From Montifringilla adamsi (taxonomy: Eukaryota > Chordata > Aves > Passeriformes > Passeridae), in assembly GCA_017590115.1 (NCBI GenBank), contig JAGGNK010003336.1, positions 868,001-932,000 of the forward strand: DNA of 64,000 nucleotides, given 5' to 3'. A program made the position numbers and the translations under genes. The notes beneath the pieces are model-generated. The model searched no databases, had not been told where the DNA came from, and was given only the letters and a program-made list of their open reading frames with translations. This document shows positions 34,926-45,959 of the stretch, in pieces (position 1 is the first letter of the stretch; every line of letters begins with the position of its first letter).

Positions 34926-37244
34926 ATTTAGGTTTCCAAAAGGGAAGGTGTCTTCCTCTGATGTAGTTCAACATATACAAGACCCACAAAGTTTTTTGGA
35001 CAAAACCCCTCACTACATCCAGAGATGTAGTAAATGGTAGAGGCACCTGTGAGACAGAATCAAAAGTTATTTTTATAAAATATGACATGGTATGTTTATT
35101 GAAAAGCACCTCCACCTCATGAATATTCCAGGAAGCTTTGACCCTTTCCAAATTTCCTCCAATGATGAAAAAATGCCATTTCTATGGGCTACTTTGTTTT
35201 GATACATGCAGTACTTAAATGACAGCTAGAAAAGCATAGCAATACATACATCACTAACTACTGATGACACTGATGACAGAAATAGGTAAATACCTGACTT
35301 ATTCATTTATTTTTCAACTTTTCTATTTAAGGTATCCAAACATATTCAGATATTCTCAGCACTTCTGAAATAGAGCGTAGGGATGATGTGAAGTAATGAC
35401 TACTGCCTAAAGAGCTGGAAAATATTTCTGATATTTCTTTTAACTGCAGGAAAGGTTCAGATTAGGCTGTTAGATAGAAAAAGATCTTATTTGGACAACC
35501 GGACAGAGTTGTCTGTTAAAATAAATGTTTGGATGAAGTGAAGAAATTTCGTAGGTTTTTATGGCCTGAAGAAGACACACTGCATTTGTGAATGGCTGAG
35601 ATCCATGGTCCCCGGCAAAGGAGGAAAAATGCATACTCAGTTTCCCTAAAATCTGACAATAGAAATACAAATATACAGGCAAGATGGAACTTATCTTTTG
35701 CTTTAAGTTTTCCCCTCCAAAAAAAGCCTTCCTTACAATGAGGATGATAATGTGCAGATACCCGAACACTCAGCTCAGACATAGACCCTTGGTACTTCCT
35801 ACAAAACCCTGGACAGACTTCGTAATACATAAGCATCAGTTCCAAAAGAACATCAGAAAAGCAAAAGCTTTATGTGCTGTTCTGGAATCCAGCAAAAAAA
35901 TGCATAGCCTTAGGCACTGTATTTAAATGAGCCTTCCAAGATCCTCATGAATGTTAGCTCAGACAGAGTTTATCTACCAGGGGGAAACCAGAGATTCAGC
36001 TTCACTGCCAACTTTCTTAATAAACATGAGCCACTGGCATTGTCCAAAATAGAGCAGATAAGCAGAAGTTGCACATCCCACTCTTTATTATGCTATATTA
36101 AAGCTTAACACAGTGGAGGGAACAACATTTCAGAAGTTATTTACAGTGATGTGAATAATTTTGTTTATAAACAAATGAGCAATAAATGTCCTTATTCGGG
36201 AGATTAAAAATAAAGTTAGTTTTTACAAAAAATTCAAGCCAGATTTTTTTCAAGCACTGATTACCAAAGAAATGTTAGTGCTTTTGGTGTGCTTAGTAGG
36301 TTATTTATTTGTTTCTGTTTCAATTAGTTAGTGCTCTGTGTGCATGTTAGAGAAAGGCTGCTGCTTTTAGACAACACAGAATGCACTGAATACAGCCTCA
36401 CAGCCTGAAAAAAGAACATCTTTATGGGACACAAACCCACAGAATACAAACAATTAGGCCTATTTCATTATTTTCCAAGAGTCATCTCAAATAATAATAC
36501 AAAAATCCTTTAAGAGACATACCAAATTTTACCAATTGAGCAGAGATTAGAAGACATTAAAAAAAAGAGATTTCAGCATAGCATCAACACAAATAATAGC
36601 CATACCAATAAAATATAACAGACAAAATACAAATCCCAAATGAGTACCACTAACACACAACATAATTAAAGACTTGAGACAATTAAAGAGAGCAGCTTAA
36701 ACTCTCCCTAATTCAAGCAGCTATTGTCTGACCAGCATTCCATCTGATGTGGAAAAAAAAGCACTTGGATGCAGTAGAACTACTAAAGTTTGCTTGGCTT
36801 TTACCCTTTTCAGAGCACCAATTCCCACTGTTTTCAGCTTGTGGCAGCATCACGGTACCAGGATTAATTGCAATCATTTCTTAATGCAGCAATTTTAGCT
36901 TGAGACACTCTGAGCTCAGAGGACTGATCTTTGAGAGAGCCTGAGGTCCTGCTGGGTTCCCTCCCGAGGTGTTAGCACAGGCTGGGCACTGAAACCCATC
37001 AGTCTCAGTGGAGATGTGCAGCCAGACTCCCCAGAGGGACCCAGGACCCCACTCACCCCAGCTGGAGAAGGGCCCCACTGCCAGGTCCCCTGTGAGGAAG
37101 AATCATTTTTCTTGGTGACCCCTACAAAATCCAAGGCTTTGGCATCATTTGCAGGTTGCCTTTCAACTCCCAGGTGTCTGTGAAACACCTGTGTAATTTG
37201 TGAGCCTTATCTCCAGGTCTGTTATACCCCAAAAAATCACCTTC
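34926..37244. other. Unannotated unique DNA
   Basis: AT-rich unique sequence. Frames of up to 110 codons (minus strand 35470-35845) show no recognisable product. A GC-richer patch lies at 36920-37090. No repeat family is recognised. Confidence 0.55.
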
Positions 37245-37356
37245 CACAGACTCACAGAATCAATGAGATAGGAAGAGACCTCCAAGGTCCTCAAACCATC
37301 CTGTGACCCAACACCACCATTTCCCTCTGCAGCCTAGACCAAAGGAGTGCCAGGGC
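37245..37356 (-). mobile_element. CR1 LINE, short 3' end, minus strand
   Basis: On the plus strand the segment reads ACTCACAGAATCAATGAGAT, then GGAAGAGACCTCCAAGGTCC, GTGACCCAACACCACCATTT and AAGGAGTGCCAGG. This is the reverse complement of the CR1 3' end, with the terminal ATTCTGTGA-type repeat at the left. Only about 110 bases remain. Confidence 0.85.
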
Positions 37357-38649
37357 TGAGCCTGTAGAGGGTAAAGAGGCATTTCCCCGCTGATCCACAG
37401 CCTGTGCTCCCAGAATTGGGAGGTATTTTAGAAGAGACAGGCATTTCAAACCTCCCTTTATAGCTTTAATTAGCATGATTGTCTGCACAGATGTATTAAT
37501 GGTAGTTTTCTTCACTCAGATCCAGAAATTAGGTTGTAATAAATATCAACATTTTAAAAAAACCCCGTTATATTGGCTCAGTATTTGCTCCTCACACAAC
37601 CAATGACACACCCTACCAACCCTCCAGTTTTCTCTACAGTTTAGTGGAGAGTAGATCTGTGCATTTTCAAATACATTTTTTTTTGTCCATGAAAACTTCC
37701 ACGAAAGCAGCACTTCTTTGATTTATACATTTTTACACATCAAAATAAACCAGCAGTGTTTCTTTTTGTGCCCAGCAAGCTGAAAGGGTGGAGTTTCAGG
37801 AGGCAGTTATTTAGGAGACCTGAAATAGTTTGAAAAAATGGTAAGCAAATTATATATTTTGACAATGCAAGTGTATTGGGGACTTGGTGGAAGTCCTGAA
37901 AATAGTAACAGCAACAATATTTTTCTGATCTTTACTCCTTTAATTTTTCATGGAAAATATATTTGAATTCTTTAAAGTCATTGAGCAATTTATTTTTCTT
38001 AGAGGGGACTCTAACATGGATCCTCTGATCACTGCTAATTCTACTTTTTTTTTTCTAAATGAGAAAACAAATGACAAAAAGAAATGAGACAATCCTGAAA
38101 TTTTGTGCAAAATCAATAGGCTTTACCTTTTTCTTATTTCTTACCTTCACTGGATATCTTTTTCATCTACCCACTAATCTAACTTTCTTTACATTTTGTT
38201 TTTACTTAAATAAACATTAAGCATACTTGCCTACAGTAAGCTCTCTTGTTTTATTCTCTTTGCTCTCCTTTCCTGTACAATAAATCCATTAATTTTTAAT
38301 ACTTTATTTTCTGAGTTTTCTCTTTTGTTATTTGATTCTTAATGAATTCTCTCTTAAGCTTACAATATCAATGCTTATTTATTATGGATGTATTGTACAG
38401 AAACATTTTTACTGTGATTTGATTTTTCATCAGAAGACCTTGAAGTTCACTTTATATAGAAGTAATGACAAAAAAAATCCTTGGGAAATAATCCACTCAA
38501 AATAAATATGGATAATTCAGGAGAGTAGAAAGAAACCCAAAGCAAGAAACAAGGAACAACAGTGGCAGTAAACTGGGAAAATATTTTTGGAAATAAAATA
38601 ATTCCATTGTAAAAAACAAGCTACACTAAATCTAGCATTCTTATGTGTT
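37357..38649. other. Unannotated unique AT-rich DNA
   Basis: No repeat or gene is recognised. The segment 37900-38500 is notably T- and A-rich. Confidence 0.55.
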
Positions 38650-38724
38650 TTGGGGGGTTTGGGGGGGGTTTGGGGGGAGTTNNNNNNNNNNNNGGGGGGG
38701 GGGGTTGTAGGGGGTTGTTTTTTT
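38650..38724 (+). repeat. G-run cluster (G-quadruplex potential) with internal gap
   Basis: Runs of 6, 8 and 6 G separated by TTT lie left of a 12-N gap (38682-38693). At least 11 G, TTGTA and 5 G lie to its right. Four or more G runs with short loops satisfy the usual G-quadruplex pattern on the plus strand. The gap very likely reflects failed sequencing or consensus through the structure. Confidence 0.9.
38682..38693. other. Assembly gap (12 N)
   Basis: Twelve N bases within the G-run cluster. Frames read through it are unreliable. Confidence 1.
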
Positions 38725-39264
38725 GATTCCAAGATAGGTTGTTTAAATTTTTTTATGCCAAAAATTTTCATGGAGATTGTGTCAGTCAAAGGAAAGTAAT
38801 TTTCTACATTTATATTTACACCAGGAAAAGAGAAAAGGTGTCTTGGTCAGTGGCACTACAGAGCATCACTCCTGTATCTGTTCAGTTTATAGTCAGCTAG
38901 GAATGTAATTAATAAGAGATATAAGGAGGAGCAGAGCTCTGGGCAGTGCAGGAAACACTGATCAGAGCTGGTGCTGAGACACAGAGGAGTAAAAAGGTGT
39001 GGAGTGCTCCTGTGGTGCCTGGGTTCCCTAATCCCCTTTTCCCACGGTTTCTGGCTGTGTGTGCTGAAGTGGGAATGAAAGAAGATGCAGCTAGGTATTT
39101 TGATCCAAAGATTACAATTTGAGAAATTTTAATGTTGAAATACTTTGAAACTTCTGTAAGTATCACAAAATTCTAAATATTAAATACAGCAGTGGTTCCA
39201 GATACTGCCTGGTAGAAAATGTTTCTTAAATAAATATTTACTCCTGGTTTTTAAATGACAGTGC
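38725..39264. other. Unannotated unique DNA
   Basis: No repeat family, exon or RNA gene is recognised. The longest frame is 85 codons on the minus strand. Confidence 0.5.
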
Positions 39265-39390
39265 TTTGATAACAATTCCAACCCAGGCAGTGTAGGTCTG
39301 ATTTTAGGTGATATTGGTCAAGTTACTTAACTATTCTTAGCTCCTGTGCTTTCCCAGCTAAGTGGAGGATTGTCAGGATAAATTCATTGA
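39265..39390 (+). mobile_element. Probable ancient MIR SINE remnant
   Basis: The stretch GTGATATTGGTCAAGTTACT followed by TAACTATTCTTAGCTCCTGT resembles the MIR core and tail (consensus around TGACCTTGGGCAAGTCACTT then AACCTCTCTGTGCCTCAG). The next part, CCCAGCTAAGTGGAGGATTG, aligns loosely with the ATCTGTAAAATGG region. MIRs are old amniote tRNA-derived SINEs and survive in birds as strongly diverged relics, which fits. The limits are approximate. Confidence 0.6.
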
Positions 39391-42300
39391 TTGGGATCAT
39401 TAAAAGGAGGCCCTGTAGCTGGATTTTAGGCAGATTCACTGGATACAGTAGTTTTCACAAGAGTAACAATAATGTTAAAAGATGTCAGCAGTGTTTCATG
39501 GCATACCTGGACCAGGAAATAAGCAAACAATGAAAAAAGAAAGAGTTGGGAAACTCTTGAAGAAGTTTAAAATTTTAAACCAGAAACTTACCTGCCAATT
39601 TACACCAGTTCTTCCAGAACTCTTGAGTATAACTTGAAAACTTCCTGCATGTTTTCTGAATAATGGGGCAGAACAAACTCATCCTGTAAACAATTAATAG
39701 AATGTGGGGGTTTTAAAGTTTTTGTCAGGACCAGCTTTTTTTTTTTTTTTTTAATATTGGAATAGGTACTTACCTGATTTTGTAAAACAGTATTGGGTAT
39801 TTCAGACACACTCTGATGGAAACAAAACTTCTGCTTCTTTCTTACCAGAAATCAGGAAAACCTTGATGTTTTCATTTGGTGAAGCTGTTCTATTAACTGG
39901 AATGGATTCATGTCCTCCTGAGTGTCAGTCCGAGCTCTGGATGCAAACAGATGCAGAAAGCTCAGGAGAGAACTCAGCTGGAAGAGCTCCATCCCTTTTG
40001 AAGCCCTGGCCAGAATCTCCCCCTGGGTCACACCTTGCTCAGAGCGCACAGCCAGCTCTGTCACACGAGCACAGCTGTGCCCTCCCCAGCCCTCCACCAG
40101 CCTGCCTCTGGATTTTCTGTTTGCAGCACAACTCCACGTGAGGAGAATTCCAGCTGGATTTGAGTATGGCAGCCCAGCCAAGCACCAGGCAATAACTGGT
40201 GGGGGTAATTTTACCAGTGAAACAGGAGATAGCTGTGCATCCTCTGTGTCTTATTTATAACACACCACTTGTGTTCTTTGTGCTCACTCTGAAGAGTCAG
40301 GAGAAAAATTGGGCTATTTATACAAACCTGCCCCAAAGGGAGAATATTTGAAGAGACTCTTCCCTTCCTTTTTCACTTCTCCTTAATTTCTGGGAGTTAA
40401 TCGTAACCAATGTAGTCTAGATATGAGAGAGACAGGAATCTGGATGGAGTAAATAAACCTCTTCCTCTAAACTCGGATTTCTCTTGCATATTAGGTTTTG
40501 TTGTCTCCTAAAAAAGCCTCTCAAACTTGTGATAAATCACATATAAATATTGGGACAGATACTTCTGTGTAAATACATCTGACTGTTCTGTGTGCACAAG
40601 TGTGATTTTTCACATTTAATGTGGGTCTTGTTTGTTTTCTCATGAAGGAGAAAGCTCGTCCTAGAAATTAAAGAATTGGTTTGGAACTTGAGTGACAGGA
40701 GCACTAACCTCAGCCTGGCTAAAACTTCCCGTGCAGCTGGAAGTCACATCAGGCCATGTGACTTCCAGCCACAGCTTCAGGCTGGCCATCCTGTTCTTGT
40801 TCTGAGTCCCCTGTGCCTTCACAGGAGTTGCTTTAGCTGAGAATTTCCAGCTGCCTTGGCACACCCTTGGTGCCAGCTCATGCTTTCAGTAGAAGCCTTC
40901 CTGAGCCATAACTGCTCGTTCCTACCTACACACATCTACTTTCACTGCAGATTTCTGCCATCAGAGAGTCAATGCAGCCAGAAATTATCAGAACTTTTCT
41001 TCATGCCTTGTAAGCACTAATGAAGATGTGCTCCTTTCAGAATCTGCTTTTGGTTAACGCCATAGAGGGTGGAATTTATTGCCTGTGTAGCTGACATTTT
41101 TTACTATTTACATTCTATTGCTGGAAATGTTTCTTACCTCTTGGGTAAACATTATCAGGAATATACCATGTTTTTTCTCCAGACAAGGTCATGGATGAGA
41201 AATGAACAGAGATGCTGTCAGGCCCCGAATCCATGTAACAGTTTTGACTAGTTGTTTTCTAACATGCTGCTTTGCCACACAACAAGACAACTCGTTTGCC
41301 AAATAGGAGAGAGTGTAACAGTTGTTACCTTTCAACAACTCTTCATTTCTGATCAAAAGATAAGGAGGTAATTTTTTGAAATCTGTTAATCTGAAGAAGC
41401 TTAGCTGCTAATAGTTCCCAGAATCCTTTTGCTGTGTGTACCATGTTCAGTCTTTGCAATGATCAAAAGTGAGGGAGCTCTGCTGATCAAAACTAAAGGA
41501 ACACGTTATTTTGACACTTCAAGATAAACTTTGCTTTCCGTGCTGATGAGGATTCAGAAATTGTACATCATCCTACAACAATTCAGTAAGTCTGCTAAAG
41601 AATGCAAATCTTTCACCTTGTAAAACATCCACAGGGAGAGAGAACTTGGCGTCCTCCTTCAGGAGGAGAAGGGAATTCAAGTGCTGTAAATTATGTATAG
41701 CCAGACTGTATGTAAGAATAATATTTAATGTTTACACTTAATGTGAAAAAAATATGAATGTGAACCTTGCCTCTGGTAAATAGTAACTCTTGACAAAATA
41801 AATCTCCTAGTCACAGGCAGAGTTCATGTTTGCCTTTTAATTTTTGCTGGGGGGTGAGGTAGATTGAAATAATCACTGAAGAATGACTACATGTTTGCAG
41901 AAAAGAGGATTTCTCTTCAGCCACTTCAAGAAGAGCAGTGGGTCTGTGCCTGCTGTAGTTGGAATTTGTTCAGTGTCACATAAGCCAAAGACATCCTCAG
42001 TAACACCTCAGCTCATGTATCACTTTGCACTAGGATTTTTCTCCATTTACCTACAAAGACTTACCTACAGCACCTACCACAAGTGCTGTTCAACACTTAC
42101 ATGGTTCTGTTCATACACAACATAGGGGATATTAAATTCATTTTTTTTAATTCCCACAAACTCACTGAAAATATTTGACAGAAAATGCCTGCATGAAAAA
42201 AGCCTGTGACATTTCAGGCATATGAGGAAACCAGCCCTGACCTTTCCCTTTGTATTGGTCGATGAAGGTGAAAAGCAGCTCCATTTATATCAGATCTCCC

Positions 42301-43159
42301 GCAGATACCAACTGTGCATTATCCTATGGAGCTGCTGTGCTGAAAGACCAGTTAATTTGGGCAAATTCCTGAAGCTGTTCTGGCACCAGCAGATAATGGC
42401 TTCAGTTCACCTTTGGATTTATTTGTCTATCTTGGAGGAGAGAATAAAGGTCCCTCACAACATGGAGATTACTATCATAGCTTGGTGGTGGACCTTTAGC
42501 TTCTTAACACTGGAGGGGCTTCTTCTTCATTCTGGTGCAAAGATGGATCTGACAGAGAACAGAAAGGGTTTTTCCTTTTTAGTGTATATTTTTTTTTCTG
42601 GATCAGCAAGTACAACCGGCAACATGTTTATGTCAGAGGTTTTATTTCTAGGAAACTGTATGTGTGGGCTGACTAGAGCTGTTCAGGAAATTACAGCCAT
42701 TTCATACAGTCATTTCTGCAAAATATGTAAAAAAAATATGAAACCTCTATGCCCTCATTGATATGTTTGAATCATCTGTCACTTACTTCATCATGGCAAC
42801 TCCTCTAAATAAACTGTCCTCATTTTTGCTCTTTGGACTTGCTGCTGTGGATACTTTGCTAACACCCAGAAGAGCTACACTTAGGAGTGACTGTAGAGCT
42901 GTGCCTAATTTTGCTTCTAGTAGCTCAGCACTATCACGTTCTCTCCTGCCTCTTGTCCCTCTGCTCTTTCCAGTCCCGTAATCACATTCTCTTGATTTTC
43001 AGATGTGTGTGCCTGGAAGGATCCTTCTGATCTCATATGCAGGCACCCTCTCTCTTCCTTTGAATTCCTTGCTGAAACATTTCTTCAGACAATTATTTCT
43101 ACCCTTTATTTATAATCAGTGATCTCTGCTGAACTGTTGCCTCTTGTCTTGTCTTGTTT
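39391..43159. other. Unannotated unique DNA
   Basis: This 3.8-kb stretch contains a T run near 39738-39753 and a GC-richer patch at 39900-40140. It also holds one of the longest open frames in the window (plus strand 42222-42761, 179 codons). That frame has no domain I recognise, and a frame of this length is expected by chance at roughly this frequency in 64 kb. No gene is called. Confidence 0.5.
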
Positions 43160-43265
43160 TTATCTCATATCAGATTATAAGATCTTTGAGTAAGGGAATA
43201 TGTCTTGCTATGTCTTTGTAAAATGCTTTATAAACTTGCAGTGACAGCCACGATAATTCCTGGTA
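43160..43265 (+). mobile_element. Possible ancient L2/L3(CR1-type) LINE 3' remnant
   Basis: The words AGATTATAAGATCTTTGAGT and AGGGAATATGTCTTGCTATG, followed by TCTTTGTAAAATGC, resemble the tail of old L2/L3 LINEs (GATTGTAAGCTCCTTGAGGG then CAGGGACTGTGTCTT, and a later TGTAAAGTGC-like word). Divergence is high and the match is from memory of the family, so this is tentative. Confidence 0.45.
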
Positions 43266-43404
43266 CATTTCCACTCAGATCAAGGAATTACTGCTTACTG
43301 ATTCTGGGCAGCACACGCTCCCATGGGCTAGTGAATTCAGGTTTATCAGGGCACTAGACTATCCTGATAATTAAAATTTGCTATTGTGATCATCAGAAGT
43401 GGTG

Positions 43405-43560
43405 TGACGGCTCCTGGCATTAATTCAGCGCCGCTGCTCTGACCTGAATACGTCCGTCAGCGGCTCCGATCGAGCGGGGCGCGCTGCCTGCTCCGGCAGC
43501 GGGGCTGGGGAGCAGCAAGGGGGAAAGAGGGAGCCTACTGCCTCCGCCTGATTGCTAGAC
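43405..43560. promoter_or_regulatory. CpG-rich patch, candidate promoter/first exon
   Basis: I count about 13 CpG dinucleotides in roughly 110 bases (43408-43515), including GCCGCTGC, ACGTCCGTCAGCGG, CCGATCGAGCGGGGCGCGC and CCGGCAGCGG. The surrounding several kilobases are CpG-poor. Retained CpGs usually mark sequence that is unmethylated in the germline, typically a promoter. Three more CpGs occur at about 43547 and 43660-43670. A pyrimidine-rich run follows at 43561-43600. No transcript, start codon context or neighbouring coding exon can be seen, so direction is undecided. Confidence 0.55.
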
Positions 43561-44490
43561 TTGCCTTTCCTTTTCTTTTCTTTTTCCCCTGCCTTTTCAT
43601 TGTACTTGAAAAATAATTTCTGTCAGATGTTAAGAAAGGCAAGGCTTCCATCTCCAGCTCCGTGGCGAGGGAGCTGCATGGAAGCAACCAGAACTTCCTT
43701 CTGAGGCATCATTTTCTTTACAAAAATGCAGAGAGGCCAATTGTTCTCTGGGAGTGAAAAGTTAAAAGCTGACCTGCCATACAGTCTTAATGGCTGTATA
43801 TGCTGCTTGTTTTATACTATTTATCAGAAATTCCAAGCTCATTTCTGTGCCTTACCAGAGCACATTCAAGTCAGGATTTCACAACACTTCCTAGGAGGGA
43901 GGCTAATAAATTACAATAAAACATTATATTGTACCTCCAAGTTGTCAGTGACCGAATGCTTAAATTGCAGTAACTAGCAAGTGATATTTTTCTTGGTGGA
44001 AAACAAAGGAATTTTTCTCCCCAGTATTGCAGTATGAGGTTTAGACCAAATCATGGGATTCATTCAGTACTATAAATATAATCTGCTTGTAATATGTATT
44101 ACAGTCCTCATTAAACTTTTAAGAATAGCTACAATATTTTCTGTGCAAACAGCCCTCTCCCCTCTAACTTTCATCTTATATCCATCAGCAGAAAGCTGAG
44201 CTGAATCTCTTCATAAAATGAATGCATCCCTTGCCTGTCCTCCCTTGTCACCTTTCTTAGTTTGCTACTCAGAAATAGAGCTGGGTCACTAATTCAGGAA
44301 GCTCTGCATGTACTACTGGTTTCCAAAAGGCTTTGTAAATTTTCTTAGAGACAAGGGTACCTTCTCCATCACATTTGGCCCCATGGAAACTCATATCAAG
44401 TATTTCCTTGCAAACCCATTAGCAGTGATTTGCAATAGTCCAATTTAGAGGCCACTTAAGCATGAAAACAGTGTACAAGAAAGTGTATAA
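43561..44490. other. Unannotated DNA downstream of the CpG patch
   Basis: It begins with a CT-rich run (CTTTCCTTTTCTTTTCTTTT) and a moderately GC-rich stretch (43640-43700) that could belong to a 5' exon. It then returns to AT-rich unique sequence. A frame at 43726-43977 (83 codons) has no recognisable product. Confidence 0.4.
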
Positions 44491-44491
44491 T

Positions 44492-44551
44492 GAAACAATA
44501 TCAGTAATAGCATTTTTAAATGAACAATGTCAGTAATAGCATATTTTAAAT
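44492..44551. repeat. Two-unit tandem duplication of about 30 bp
   Basis: Two adjacent units share ACAAT(A/G)TCAGTAATAGCAT followed by TTTTAAATG, with one or two substitutions and a 1-base shift. It is a small local duplication. Confidence 0.85.
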
Positions 44552-45859
44552 GTTTCATTAAGTCTGAATTGTTATATTCTAGTGCTGCTGTGAAGTAACT
44601 GCTATTTTCACTAAGATTCCTTTTATAACTGTGCTACTGAGGCACAGAAACCAAAAGATGATAAAAGTCAAAATATTTTTATTAATCATGTGTTTTAGAA
44701 CATTTGTATACTGGATGACTTGGTTTATATGTCTTTATATAGTCAATAATCCTAGATTAGATCCAATTAATATAAATTCAGTGTGTTTTTTATGGAGGCA
44801 GTGTGAGGAGGAACATTTTGTAGTCTTGCATATTAAATTAAAACAATTAAAATACTTCTTTATTGCTTTCAGAAAACTATTATCCCAGCAACACAGATTG
44901 TCAGTTTCCTGATTTAAAGGCATGAAGCAAACAAACATTTCCATCATAACCGATCAATTATTTTGTTCTTGCTAAGCAAAGCTGTCCAGTTCCCTGGGCT
45001 GTGCTTTCTGTATTGCCAAGTGGCACCAGGTCAGCCACTTCCTGGAGAAAACTCGGGAGGGGGACATGGCTCAGACACATTTCTCTCCTTAGGGCACATA
45101 TGGTGGTGGGAGAGAAGGGGGGTTCTTTTGGGACAGCTCTTTCCAAAAACATTACATGGAGGCCTTCAGTTTTTTCTGACTTTTCCCTAGCTGAAGTGAG
45201 ATAGTGAGGCAGCACCAGACCCAAAATACTCTGAGTTAAACCCAAAATATTCTTGGCCTAGGTGGCACTGCCTTGTTTACAACAATACCTAAGTTAGCAG
45301 TACATTAGCTGGATTTAATTGTTGAACAGCACAAACTGATCTCATTCCACCAACACAGTATGGCCATGGAAGCTCCTACCAGCTGAGGATCTGGTCTTTC
45401 ATTCTGCAATGAAACTGCAGATTATTCAAGAACACTGCAGTACTGAGACCTGGTTAAAAATTGTTTGGGTAGTTGTTGGTGTTTCCTCCTTTTCTCCAGC
45501 AAAGGCCAGTAAAACAGACCCCCTGAAAACTGATTTGGCTTTCGGAAGCAGCAGTTTTGAATCTGTGAGCTTCTGAAAACTGGAATGCTTTTGGCTGTAA
45601 ACTGTTTCCAAAAGAAAAAACCAACAAAGCTCTGGACTACATATTTCTATTATTATCTTATAAGGAATCAATCCAAGGTAGATGAGAAGACATGAACTCC
45701 CAGAACCAGCAGAGAGGCAGAGCCTTGTCCTGGGTAGCTGGACTGGCTGTGCACCCACAGTAATGTTTATAGGGATCCTCAGCATTAGAGTTCCTGGCTG
45801 AGGCCAGGGACCGCTCAGGCAGCCCTGTCCTCAAACCCTCATGCAATGACAGAGATTTA
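44552..45859. other. Unannotated unique DNA
   Basis: No repeat family is recognised. Frames reach at most 119 codons (minus strand 45426-45785) with no recognisable product. Confidence 0.55.
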
Positions 45860-45885
45860 GAAAAAAAAGAGAGAGAGAGAGAGAG

Positions 45886-45956
<71 letters not shown>

Positions 45957-45959
45957 AAA
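45860..45959 (+). repeat. Polypurine microsatellite (GA)n(GAAA)n
   Basis: About 100 bases of pure purine: an A run, then about ten GA units, then about 18 GAAA units. It is a perfect tetranucleotide microsatellite and probably length-polymorphic. The minus-strand F/L/S frame across it is an artefact. Confidence 0.97.

Noticed and set aside
42222..42761. Plus-strand open frame of 179 codons
   Set aside because: It has no domain, signal or repeat structure that I recognise. A frame of this length is not unexpected by chance in 64 kb of six-frame AT-rich DNA, and no splice or promoter context supports it.
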